Assembly (NCBI RefSeq): GCF_032854445.1
Contig: NC_088301.1
Span: 36,629,187 to 36,693,186, forward strand
Direction of reading: 5' to 3'
Source: Liolophura sinensis
Lineage: Eukaryota > Mollusca > Polyplacophora > Chitonida > Chitonidae
DNA length: 64,000 nucleotides
Shown: one piece after another, positions 26,301-38,600 of the stretch
How positions within the stretch are numbered: the stretch's first letter is position 1
Layout of the letters: each line of letters begins with the position of its first letter
Made by a program: the position numbers and the translations under genes
The notes under the pieces: model-generated
Database searches by the model: none
What the model was told of the DNA's origin: nothing
What the model saw: only the letters and a program-made list of their open reading frames with translations

Positions 26301-29300
26301 ATTCCTTGAATTGATAAAAATGTTGGACAGTTTATAGGAAGGATGAATTGTAGACATGTTTCTGTATTGTACACTGAGATACATGTAGACAAGACTGAGC
26401 ATCTGCCTCACAAGTGTTATTTTCTTTTAATGGTTAATAATTTCTTTTACAGGCAGCTACTTGTAGTGTGTGTAATATCCAACTGACTGAAGCCCTCACC
26501 ATCTCTGTCAGATAAAATGGTTTCGTCCACAGGGTGAAATAATACAACGCGAGGGAAAGTCAACAATGACCATTTCATGGAAAGCTGTTGACTAGTGAAA
26601 TTTAAATTCTGTTCAAATTGATTGTCACTTTTCTCTGCTTACCGCAAGCTCACCAAGAGCACAATACATAACTGACGAATGCCGCTAGCTAGCACATGTT
26701 GTGTACATAACAAAGGAAACCTGTAGTGCACATGCTCACAGCAGGGAAATGAGACACAGGTGTGCACCAGTTTTCTGACTTTTACTGTAATGCATCTAAT
26801 ACATGAATGACAATACCTTTCAGTGTCTTTGTGCATCCCTGACTTGTAACATCTGGATTTTGCCAATTCAAATGTTCTTTAAGGACCATGGTGACCCGAA
26901 TTGACATGTATAGCCTGCAACAGTCGACTCTGTAGACCATTGGGTAACAACAACTGTTCCGTCTTTTTTACATGTTCAACGATGCCTTCGTTGTCAATAA
27001 TTTTATCCCAGAACCAGAGCAACTTGCAGACTTCATTAGATTCTGTCCTTCACTGTCTAGCCATTGGTCAATGTTTTTGGTCCCAGAAAGTCCATAGCCT
27101 GTTAATGTGCTCGTCTGCCAGCTGAAGCTTTACAAACTCCTCTTGAGATAAGGAAGGAAAAATGGGTGTTGCTGATAGAGCAGTCTTCGTGGAGCTTGTC
27201 TGGATCTTATTCACCCATACCCGAGAACAGGTCTCATTGAACATCTTCCTGATATGCCTTGAAAGTGCAGTGGACTCATCCTGAGAAATGTTCACTCCTA
27301 TTTCCTCTGCACGATAATTCATGGGCCCTGGTCCATGATTTGTCTTGTAGCTCAATGCATCAGCATTTCCATTAGATATCCCAGACCGGTACTTGGTTGT
27401 GAAGTCAAACAGCACGAAGTCAGCAGCCCAACCAAGTTGGGACTCCACAGCACCAAGCTTCTTTGACGTCTACATGTAGCTTAACAAGTTACATGTGTAA
27501 ACACAGAACTTTGCTCCAGTTAGCAGCCTTCTGAACTTTTCTGTTATGGCCCACACCAAAAGCTCTAATTTCATACTGCTGTAGTTGTTCATCTTGCACT
27601 CAGTTTCTCAGAGTCCTTGACTAGCATGGCACAAGACTACGGTCTAGTTTCCCTGCTTCTGTGACAAGACAGCTTCCAGTCCTAGATGACTATTGCTTAT
27701 ACAAAAGGCAAGGAGAAATCTGCATGTCCCAGTAGGAAAGCAGAGCAAAGATTGTCTTTGAGTGTCCTAAAAGCTTCATCTCATGCTGTGGTCAAAACAA
27801 TTGGATTAGCTGACTTCTTCCTCTGTTGCTTCTTCCTCTGTCACCCTTGATCAGTAGTGCATGTAATGGGGCTGCATCTTTGCATAGTTAGCACCAAACT
27901 GACAGTAATAACCAGTAAGTCCAAGAAAACTTCGTACTTCAGTATCAGTCCTTGGGATCTTCCATTCACGAACAACACAAGCCTTTTCAGGGTCAGGAGA
28001 AATTCCTTTTTTGCTGATGACATGGCCTAGGTATCGCAGATACTCCTTGAACATGTGACATTTGAATGGCTTCACCTTCAAGTTTCTATCTCCAATTTTT
28101 GTCAGTTCTGTATTCAGCCATTCTTGTGTTCCCTCATACATGCTCCCACACCAGGATATCTTCCATGTAAATCGGTATGGACTGGAAGTTCAGATCGCCA
28201 AACACACCATCCATATGTCGCATGAAGGTAGTCTGAGCTTTGCACAATCCGAATGGCATGCATAGGTACTCCTAGAGTCCACCTGTACCAATGGCTTGTA
28301 AGGCCTTGTTAGTGGGTAGGCATCTTTGCTTGTCTTACTGTTTAAGGCTTGATAGTCCACGTAGATCCTCCAAGTCCCATCAGATTTTCGAATGGGAACG
28401 ACAGGAGAAGCACAAGGGCTGGTGGATTCTCGAATGATACCTCTATTAAGCGCCGACTTCAAACACTCCAGCACTTCTCCCCACTGATGCTGTGGAACTC
28501 AACGACAGGGCACTTTATCAGGAACATCATCAATGGTAACAATCCGGTGAGGGACATGATCGCAAAGCCCAGTGTCGTAATCTGACAGACTGAAGATCCC
28601 TGAGTGCTTTACCAGAAGTTCATTAAATGCAAGGTGCTGTTTCTATGTAAACCCTTCTCCAGTGTCCATCCCTGACATGATTTGATCAGCTTCATGCATT
28701 TTCACTGCACTCATCTCCTATGCAATAACCTCACAGTTACTGACTTGCTCAAGATCTATGTTTGGCAACACTGCTGTAGAGAAGAGGACACCAATGCTCA
28801 TTCAAGTTTGGAATGGAACATGAGCGTTCATGGTATTTAACCATGCCCTGATACTTGATGTTCTTCTGAGTAGTTTGACACTTCCATACATGGATCTGAT
28901 GGATCTCCCAGGGATCATGAGAGTGTTCAAAATAGGAACACGTCTAAGATCATCAACAACAACAACCTTATGATACACAGTCTCGTTAACATGGCTAAAC
29001 CTTTACACCAGTTTGTTTCACCAGACCTGGCTAACCCGCCGGAGAAAATCACTTCCAAACTCCACACCCAAGGTCTTCACAATGTGATTGAAAATGTTTG
29101 CTACCTTCACACCAGAACATCTCTATTCAAGGGGTGTGTTGACACGGTCCCTAACAACAAGAAATCCCATTTTCCACAAGGTGTAACCAAGAGCTGACAA
29201 ATCCGCTTTAAGGTAATTTGACGCTCATTGTTTTTTCTTTGGTCCTGTCTACAAGGACATCTCGCATTGAAATGATCGAGCAACCCGCAATTCCAGCATC

Positions 29301-31860
29301 ACCAATCTCCTTTCCTGACTGATGATCGTCCAAAAGATTGCTTCTTAAACTGTTTTATCAGCTCTTGCAGTTCATCATGTTGCTTCACAATCATCTCTGA
29401 CTGAGACTTCAGTTGCTCTGACATGGGAATGTGTTCTGCTACTTCCTGGACTCCAGCAACCCTCTTTGATCTGTTCTGTACTGAGCTGTTGGGCCTATCC
29501 ACTTCAACACCTGGTTGCGGGGCTCAAAGAAACTGAGATGGAGAGACTCCATATTAAGAGGTCAAATCTCTGTTACCAAACTTTCACAGGACAGCCTGTG
29601 CCAGATGTCCCTTCAGTACCTTCTCTCTGCCAGGTCTGAATGATTCGTCCAAATGAAGTATCCTGTCACATAACTGTACTAGTTTCAGTGAAAAGGTTGG
29701 GAAGTCCTCCCCAACAGACGACATGAATAAAACCTCGCCTGCAGCTGTTCCAAACTGTCACCATTTGTAAAATGCTGTTTTTAGTTTTATGATCATTGTT
29801 TGTTTCATGCAACATTTCAAAACACTGAAGTGTACGTCTGCTTTTGCGACAGCATTCGCTCATAAACAAATATGGATGCCTTCTGGTCATGTGACAAAGT
29901 GCCTGTTACATGCAAAACAACAGATTTCCAAAAAAAAACAAACAGTACACGAACATAAGCGAACCATGATAATAAAATTAAAATCAGCATGTTACAAAAA
30001 CTGTCTGCTGCAGAATGTATGTACATTTCTTGTAGTTTTGTTCTCTGGTTACCATCAGATTAGGTAAATGTGATATGCATGATGTCACTTAACAGCTATG
30101 CAATCTGGAATATCCCTTTTTGAGATCACTAATCATATGTTAATGAGCTTGCATGTTTGAAACCAGACCTACTGATTTGTCTGTGGACTCCTTTCCAAAG
30201 ATTTGAGAAAAACCTAGCAATGTGAATGTTTGAAAATTACACACAACATCAATCAGAGAAAGACAGTGATTGTGCTCTGCTGGCATCTTCTGTCCCTTGG
30301 CAAACAAAGTTCCAAACAGAAAAGTATATAATACCAGTAATTCTGTATTTTACAAGTACCCAGAAAACGGTTTAGGCTACTGTTTTCAAATATTTGACCT
30401 TGTAGCTTTCAGAGCTCTTTTGGACAACTATGAAAGTGAGCTGGGGAAGGCAGAGGAAGTGACGCCAGGTGAGTGGCAGGAGAACTGGGACTTCCTTGAT
30501 GCAATCATGGAGACAGATGTGATGAAAGAGGCCCATAGTTACCTGGTTGAGAAAGGTGTTGCACCTGCTGACTTGGAGTCCTTCAAAGAGCTTCTTGATG
30601 ATATGTGGTTCAGATTGATTAGGAGGACCAAAGGGGACAGGTAAAACATTTTAAATGCTCCAAATATTTGGAAGAAGACAAAAAATCAAATTGTGCATTG
30701 TGTGAATGTTATGTTGCCTTTTGTATTAGAACATGTAATGATTCTCAGTAATCTGTAATCCGTTAGTTGAAATTTTTTATTCAGATATCATTATTAAGGT
30801 TACTGATTAATATTTGAATAATTGAGATGAAAGCTGTACATCTTCAATGCATTTTCAAATATTGGTTACCATACAGAAGGATGTCATTTTACGTTAAATT
30901 TAATGTCAAGAGCTATAGTTGGGGTACAAGGGCCGAAGCTATGAATAAGCATTTATTAGACTGAAAGCAGGGAATCAAGAGGGCTCAACAATGTTGGATC
31001 TGTTATCTTTGCTACAGGGATTTTGATTCTAGCAGCTTTGAGCATGTATTTGTGGGTGAAAGCCGCGGTCACCAAGTTGTTGGCCTTCACAACTGGATCC
31101 AGTTTTACCTCCAGGAGAAATTGGGTGCAATAGATTACCATGGTTACTTTCAAAGAGAAACGGTATGTTGTGATGTAGTGGGAATTTATTAAATCCAGGA
31201 AAAGAAACTCTGTGTGTGGTGGGGGAAGGGGGTGATACGATGGTTACTTTCAAAGAGAAAATATGTTCAATGATCGAAATGGTACCTAGAAGAGAAACTG
31301 GGGACAAAACATTACCATGGTTTCAGACAAGAAATGGTGTGTTCATGATGGGTAATTTTAACACTAAAATAAACTGGGGTTAATGGGTAAAATACATTCC
31401 AAAAAGAAATACTTATATAGTTTAAAATTTTTACCTTCAGTAGTAGCTTGGGACCATACATTAGTGTTGTTACTTCAAAAGGAAAGTGGTATGTTTATGT
31501 GTTATCCATAACATAGTAAACCATTTTAACAAGACAGTATCTAGTGTATAGATGTACAGACTCAGTTACCAGTATTTCTTGCATGGTTTCCCTTTGCAGC
31601 TGCGTGATGATGAGGTACCAAGGTTGATAGCTCTTCAGTTTACCTGGAAGGAGGAAGATGACCCCGAGAGGGGTAAGCCCATGAGCAGCATGTTCCTGGG
31701 GACTAGCCCTGAGTTTGAGATTGCTGCATACACTTTGTGTCGACTTCTGGACAAGTCGCCAAAGTGTGACGTTCAGTTGGGAGAGTACGAGACTCAGGTT
31801 GTAGTCTACAGACTGGGTCAGGGCATTGGAACAGCATATATTGGAGGGGCAAGAGTATGA
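23369..31860 (+). CDS. ENDOU: Poly(U)-specific endoribonuclease (EndoU/XendoU family), complete, 6 exons
   Basis: Metal-dependent endoribonuclease cutting at uridines and leaving 2',3'-cyclic phosphate ends; relatives process intron-encoded snoRNAs and trim RNA. Exons: 23369-23391, 25453-25553, 26187-26285, 30406-30640, 31018-31162, 31600-31860. All phases fit and 864 bases give 287 aa, close to domain-only XendoU. Conserved EndoU blocks follow in order: LTRLWELDTN, DFLDAIMETDVMKEAHSYL, LLDDMWFRLIRR, FEHVFVGE and GLHNWIQFYLQEK (with the two expected catalytic His), then ALQFTWK, FLGTSPEFEIA and, at the end, GTAYIGGARV. The seven-codon first exon (MAYKGGQ plus two bases, donor GTAATA) was chosen because its phase joins exon 2 and it supplies the Met. 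No signal peptide or somatomedin-B domain is visible, so the product is probably intracellular. The 4.1-kb intron 3 hosts a Ty3/Gypsy relic. Confidence 0.92.
23588..23712. repeat. Foldback (imperfect palindrome), arms of about 52 bp
   Basis: The left arm (GTAGTTCAGTTAAATTAAAT... to CAACAATTTCTGATATT) is the near-exact reverse complement of the right arm, which ends CAGTTGAACTAC. About 15 bp separate them. It lies in EndoU intron 1. A single related arm is at 42058-42105, so this is a repeat family, probably a small MITE. Confidence 0.85.
23842..24790 (+). repeat. Dispersed repeat of about 0.9 kb (copy A)
   Basis: Collinear with 46541-47385: shared blocks include TCGAAAGCAGGA, TTTTATCCAATCAAA, CATTTTGAGATCGTTTACAA-like and TTGTAAACATTTAA, in the same order and orientation. 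The copies are diverged, with small indels. No coding capacity or terminal repeats were recognised. It lies in EndoU intron 1 next to the foldback at 23588-23712. Confidence 0.8.
26600..29780 (-). mobile_element. Degraded Ty3/Gypsy-type retrotransposon, internal part
   Basis: Read on -, the usual order gag-pol is kept. A CX2CX4HX4C zinc knuckle lies near 29260-29310 with a stop codon just before it. Reverse transcriptase fragments lie at 28190-28474 (SPCASPVVPIRKSDGTWRI) and 27851-28141 (LGHVISKKGISPDPEK). An RNase H-end fragment is at 27068-27448 (YRSGISNGNADALS), and an integrase zinc-binding piece (GMHKDTERYCHSCIRC) at 26639-26866. Fragments are in different frames with stops between them, and the RT catalytic motif reads YMED (28158-28169) instead of the usual YxDD, so the element is inactive. 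I saw no long terminal repeats, so the ends are approximate. It lies antisense in EndoU intron 3. Confidence 0.88.
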
Positions 31861-34800
31861 ATCTGCACCAAGAGACATCGACAGGACAATCATTATTATT
31901 GCTCTTAGGCATTGTTTTATTAGATGGCTTTAACAACCATGTGATATATTGGCAGTATGGCAGCTATTTATCATGACAATGTGGCTTAATTTCTCCTGCG
32001 TTGTTGAGATAAGCCATTTGACTTTATATGAGGGCTTTAACATGAGTATATTTACAGTTTAAAATATTCATTTGTATTTACATGGGTTATCACTAAGGCC
32101 ATACCAATTTTATTTGTTTTACAGGCATCTTTTCTTAATGCAAGGAGGCTATGAAGATAAAAATAAAACTTGAAAATCATCTAATATGTGGGAAGTGTCA
32201 TTTCTATAGAAATTTTTCATGTTAAAAACATATTTGCATGGATCGGTAAGTCTTAAAAAATTGTCTGAACAAAAACATCAAGATTAAATAAAATAAAAAG
32301 GTGGATTTTCAGGTTTATGGTTATTCGATTTTTTGATTTTTTTAGTGTTGGCTTGCCTGTAAAACACAAAGTAAAATTGGTGTTGCCTAGTTTTGTACCC
32401 AGATGACCAGTTGGTTCTTGATTATCTGATCATGGGTTCAAAATGGTTACTTGCACATTTTTTGTGGCCAGTTTTATCATTTGCCCAGTTGTTTGTCTTT
32501 AATAGTCTCTGTGCAGCATTTAAATTTGATAATGATATAAAATAAACTTTTATCCAAACTTCTCAACCTTGTCGCATATGAAAGAGCAACTTTCAGTGTG
32601 ATTTATGCACCTTTTTACTTTGATTTTGGAGACAAAATTACATAGGTTGCGTTCGCCAACTACAGGGCTTCACATAGAGCTGAATTCTATCAGTCTGCAC
32701 AGATTAATGCCCTCAGAAGAGTCTTTAACTGAACTAAGCTATTGCAAACATGCAATAACGGTTGAAGAAATTGTTAATACAATTACAGTATCAGTTGTCT
32801 TTTTTTTTCTTCACATGTTCAACGCTTCTCATTTCACTGCCTCTAGAACACTAAGTGGAAAATGTATTGTTGGGACTTTCTTTGGCAATAATGCAGCTGA
32901 TCTGCTGTGCACTTACTTTTTTTATGGTGTTTTATATTAATTTTCTTGTTCGCTTTCTAGTGCGTTCATCTGCAGTATTTTTGATATTATTGTTTTTATA
33001 TGGCATAGTTTAATACCTATGCTTTGGAAAGTATTTCTTGCCAAAGTTTATTCTGTTACAATATATGGTTTAGTTGAGAGTATAGAAGTATATATTTAGT
33101 GAACTAAAATAGGTTTTCTTTGGTTTGGTTTGTGGTGTGTCTTAGCTTTAACATAGTCTCGTCACATAGTTTATTATAAGACTACAGGAATGTATACCAG
33201 CAAGCTAATGGAAGTAATTTACAGCCTGTCTGGCATATTGGTTTAATTTCTGTAATAGATGGACTTCCATTATTAAGCAATTGCAATGATGTTTTGTTAT
33301 CTTGTTTAATATTAGTTTACCCATGCACAATACATGTGCACAAAAACCTATTCTTTGGTGCTACATCAACATGTAATTTAAGTTTTTGTTATTTTAAATG
33401 TACCTGTAAAGGTATTTAGAAATGATCTCCAATGTCCAACTGCTTTTATAATATATTAGTATGTAAGGGTTGTATTATTAAAAGCATCTTTTCAGTGCCT
33501 TTATGAATAAAGTGTAATACCTGTGTTTTCTAGATTATGCTGCTGGAAATTTTTTTTCTTTTACATTACAAATATAAATTCCCTGTACAGTACCTAATCT
33601 TTTCTTACCTAAAAAAAAAAAAATGTTCTGTGATGTATATTTATCAAAAGCACATTAAAATTTGAACGGTGATTTGAGTTTATGAAATTATACCTGATTT
33701 ATGTAGTCTAGAGAAATTTGTGAAGGTGTAAAAGGCCTATTTGATGTGTTTTATTCCAGAAGTACTTCAAGGTGATGTTATTATACGTGATCACCTTTAA
33801 AAATTTATTTTCAGGTATATACCTTTCTGGCTAAATTTTTTTCCAGTCAGAAAATAATAAAAAACAGGATTAACATGATCATAATACTCCAAAATGGTGC
33901 TGTAATTGTGGTCAAGGCAATGACTTACACGTGCATGGATAGAGACAAGTGTGGTTCTTATCCGTCATCATCCTTTGTCAAATGGATAGAGATTATGGTA
34001 CTGTTCGTGTATTATTTATTGAGAGCTGTGACAAATTTATATTTCTTGCCCACTGGACTTATTTCTATCTGCAATAAAATTTACTCATATTTTAAAGACA
34101 CTACCTGTTATTTCCAGTTCTTAAATCTGACTATTAAATGGAGAAAATAGTAAAGACAACTATAGCCTAGCCATCCTATATGTTTAACTTTATTGCTCTA
34201 ATTTTTTGCCTTCAGTATGTGTTTACTAGTCATGACACGTTAGTAAAATTTTAATCATTAAATATTTATAATATAGTCTTTTTGTTTTGCTTTATTGGGA
34301 GATTAGAGGACGTGCTACAGATGGTCAAAATGACAGTGGAATGCATCGTTTTCTCCTGCGATGTTCCAGTGTGTGTATACTTCATATACATGTATGTTTT
34401 ATGAGCATAAGCATACCGATAACTGTGACATAACAAACTAAACTAAAGAACAAACGAGTTCACAGCTTTTGACTCTTGATACAGGAGGGAAGGAGTTTAC
34501 GAGTTTCCCCACTGGTATTGGCTTGAGAGTGGCAACCTGAAGTGCAGTACTCAGGCAATGCTATAAACCTCAGGTAATAATGTTCAATGTCATTATTTAA
34601 TTTCTGACATAAGTTTTCCAGCAGTAAACTCATAGCTAACCACAAGGCACACAGAAGGGAGAGTTCACTTCCAGCTTGGACAGGAATTTATAGATTTCAC
34701 TGCTCTCTTAATTGGCTTTAATAACTAAGCGATTGATCAGACTCGTGGGGCCATTAGCATATCTTTTGTCTTTTGTAGAATCGGTTCTACAGAACCTGAA

Positions 34801-35674
34801 ATTAAAGGGGCAGCTTTCTCATGTTAAATCAATTTTACTAAAGCTTTGCCTTTGCAATGACATCTTACAAGCAAATTGGTAATGTATTTCTCTTTCATTG
34901 CAGTAGAACTATAACTTAGTCGCCAATGTAGGGGAAAAGGTATTGAACTGAATGTCCTAGACCTCGCCAATCTTGCTAAAGGCAGTTATTTACTGAGAAA
35001 AAACATCTTCCCTCCCAAATCAAGTGACAACAAACCAGCACACAGAACTACATTATTACTAGAAAAATTATTTGTTCTTCTCGCATAACATTTATAAAAC
35101 ACATTTGACACTGATCAGACCCTTTCCCTGTTATTTTTCTGAAATGCACCCTCATATTCTGATCTCAAATGCACAACCACATATACAACATGGGTTACAG
35201 GAGACGTGGAACATTGGCCAACTATGTATCACATGGATATGGCTAACCTCCAACAGAATTAAGATATTCAGTTCAGTCATATTCAGATTACATAACACAT
35301 CCTAATTCTCAAAAAAAAACAAAACAATGGCAAAGTCACAAGACTTAATACTTGGACTGTGTCTTAACAGTTTATTCACAGGCAGAGTTCAAAATTTTAA
35401 AGCTACATATATGTATCACTAGTGTGATCCATATTAAAATAATCAGGAATGTTACAAAGTATGCATGTACAGACAGAATTATTTGCATTAATCACCAAAA
35501 ATCTGGTGTATTTATGTTTGAATCTACAGCTTAAAATAAAACACAGAGTGATTTAGATTAAGACATGCTGCATAAAAAGTTTATGTACATGTGAGAGTAC
35601 AGCATAAATGCTCCAAAGTACATTCGAGATTACAAAACTGTCAAAGTCGGTCATGATTTAGCACTTCTTGTCTT
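31861..35674. other. Convergent intergenic region, EndoU to RCHY1
   Basis: AT-rich DNA (31861-35674) with no recognisable exon, SINE or tandem array. A possible EndoU poly(A) signal (AATAAA) lies near 32162. The RCHY1 3' UTR enters from the right. Open frames such as 32605-32940 and 33875-34150 show no family resemblance. Confidence 0.55.
35371..35376 (-). promoter_or_regulatory. Candidate poly(A) signal of RCHY1
   Basis: TTTATT on + (AATAAA on -), about 300 bp beyond the proposed RCHY1 stop. Supported by hexamer and position only. Confidence 0.4.
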
Positions 35675-38600
35675 CTAATCTGCAAAATAAAACAAGGCTA
35701 TGCATTCTGACACTATTACCCAACATTCATACATGTACATGAAGTAGACCTCTGAGTGCTGCCAAATGCTGATAGTTTCGTTTTTTGTATTATTCAATTC
35801 ATGCACAGTATTGAAGTAGGGAAATAAATACTCGCAGCTCATTTTAAGAAAAAGTCAGAGAAGTCCATATCCTTCTCCTTCTTTTGTTCTTGACAAATCT
35901 ATTTATACACATGTTTATAACAGGCAAATCATGTTTTGTGGCATTACAAACTTTGATTTCAGATAGTTCTGGGTGAAAATTGTGAAGGTCTACTTCATAA
36001 TTGTGACATACATGTAACATACCCTGGCCTGAAGCAGATCCAGTCGGTGTACTGGGCATTGGCTTAGTGTCTCCTGAATGGTCAACAAATTCTCCTGTAC
36101 GGCATGTGTTATATGACCCGCAGTGTTGACACTTCAACCCCAATACATGAAATACCACCCGACTCTCCTGAAATTGAAAATGTGTCAATTTGTCCAATGT
36201 TTGACACGAGCATACAACTGACGGACATTTTACATTTAAATGACACCAGAAATTTGTAAAGAACAAAATTTCTGAAAGTTTTGAAACGAAAGCACTGGAT
36301 TATCTCTTTTGACAGCTTATGCAAATCAATGAAAATGTGAGAAAATTTACATGCCACAACCACATCATGAATAAAATGTATCAAGCACAACAATCCAGTC
36401 AGTAATTTGGCTGTTGACAAGGACAGTTTCTTATGATGTGCATCAACCTATGGTACCAAAGAATCTAACTTCCGAGTTCACACTGGGAAATACTTCTGAA
36501 TATTATTTCCCTTAGAGCTCACTCTACTTTCAACAATATTAAAATGCACATTTCTCAAATAACAGCAGATGTGACTGGTGTTCATATCAAACACAGGAAG
36601 AAAACAACCCTCTGATTATGATCAAGCTTAAGTTATCTGAAGTCCCTGTACCTGGTGGCAGTCTCTGCAAAGTGCAATAACATAGTAGTTTCTGTACTCT
36701 TCTGGCATGGGGGTGTTTTTAATCTCTTCATCCAGTCCATCCCAGGCTCCCTTCATGTCAACCATGGACTCCGCACACAGAGGGCAAGCATAATTTCTAC
36801 AAACAAAAGAGACAAGAACCAAGACCACACTCACATACATGTAAACTGACTAGATTATTATACCGTTACCATTAGGTGATGTGAAAATAAGCCCATCATA
36901 ATTCATAGATATTTCGTGACCACCATGGTTAATGTGTAGTACAAGCTTACTCTGATGCTGCCAAGGTCACAGAAATTTAAAAGAATTCTTCCACCATCAA
37001 TAAGTACAGGAGGAATAAGTTTGGCAGCCCTTTGCAAGTCCACTGAGATACGGTATTAACAAGGAAATGGACAGACCGATGATCTGACAGACTGACTGAG
37101 GCCAACTAGAATTACAAGAGCCTTAGTCTAACAAACAGATAATTCATTTTGTCTGGCTCTGAACAGAGAAAAGCAGTTCAATGACACCATTACTTTGTCA
37201 ACCACCACTAAGCAGCATGATTTTATGTTAACACATGTTAATTTACAATGAGCAATATGCAAGAATAGAATTAACCATGCTCCTGCATAGTTGATTTTAA
37301 GTTTTGAAAGGCAAGGTTGAAATAAGAACAAAACAAAAAGGTATACATTACAATATAGTTACAACTTACCCGGTTTTTAACATCTCTCTAAAACAGTGTC
37401 TGCAACACAATAAACTTATGCATGAGTAGCAGAAAATAAGTTTCTACAATCTTAAAATTGGTGTGATCTATGATTATTTTCTACACTCATTAGTCCAAGT
37501 ACACTGACCTGGAGGTTGAGAAACATTTTGGTACATCTTTTTACCTTATGAGCACAAGGACATGTAGGCAAAAACAGTGACATATTACAGAAAATAAAAG
37601 TGTACACCACTTGGGCCATTATGCTTTGGGTTCCCCATGGCACCAAAACAAAAATCACTGGGGGAAGGTGGGGGTTACTCCTGTATCATGTAGACCCTAA
37701 TGAGACCAGAACTACAACAACATACATGTACATTAGTGTCTGCACACTTAACTAAAGCAAATCAGCGTAATCTTGTGAACTGACCTATGCAGGAGATGTC
37801 CACAGGGAGGAATATGGGCAGCTATCCTAGAGGTATGAAGATCCTCCAGACACACTGGGCAGTTGTTATGAGAGACTTTCTCTATGCACTACAACAGAAT
37901 CAGAGGTAACACAGCATACAAAATAGTGTGCTTGCCTAATAAAATTGTAAGAAGACGTGGGTCTTCCAGGTCCTTTGCAATAGCCTTTTTTACCTTTGCT
38001 AATCTAAACAAGAACTTTGAACTATGCAAGAGCTCAATTGTAAGTCAGAAATTGTTAAGTAACAAATACTAGCTTAGAAATCAGCACCTTTCAGAGCAAT
38101 TTTTAATTCAACAACTCACAATTTAAATGGAGACATTTATATATTTATATAAAGAGCAAGAAGACATAAAAAATACTTCCAAATGTTACCTTATGAGCGT
38201 TTCTAAGTTCATTGTGTAGGCACACATCACACTTCGAACAGTGGAAATAATTCTGTCTTCCACCAACTCTGAAATGAGAAAACATGAAATAAAATATAAT
38301 ATTCTTTAATGATGTAAGAAATATGATAAAAATCATACAAGACAGATCCAACATCTTCTACTGTGGAGTCATACAAGCTGGAGCCATACAAGAAGAAAAG
38401 CATCTTCTAAACCTTCAAAATTCACATCAACCATTTGAAAACATTCAAAATATCCATGAACACCCTCAAGTAATTTCTTACTTTCAGCAGCAAGGAACCT
38501 TAACCAGTGTATTAGAACACAGGCTATAATCTTTGTCTTGGCATTCCTGTTTGAGAGTTAATTTGCACATGTAATACACTCAATCTATAATACTAAGGAT

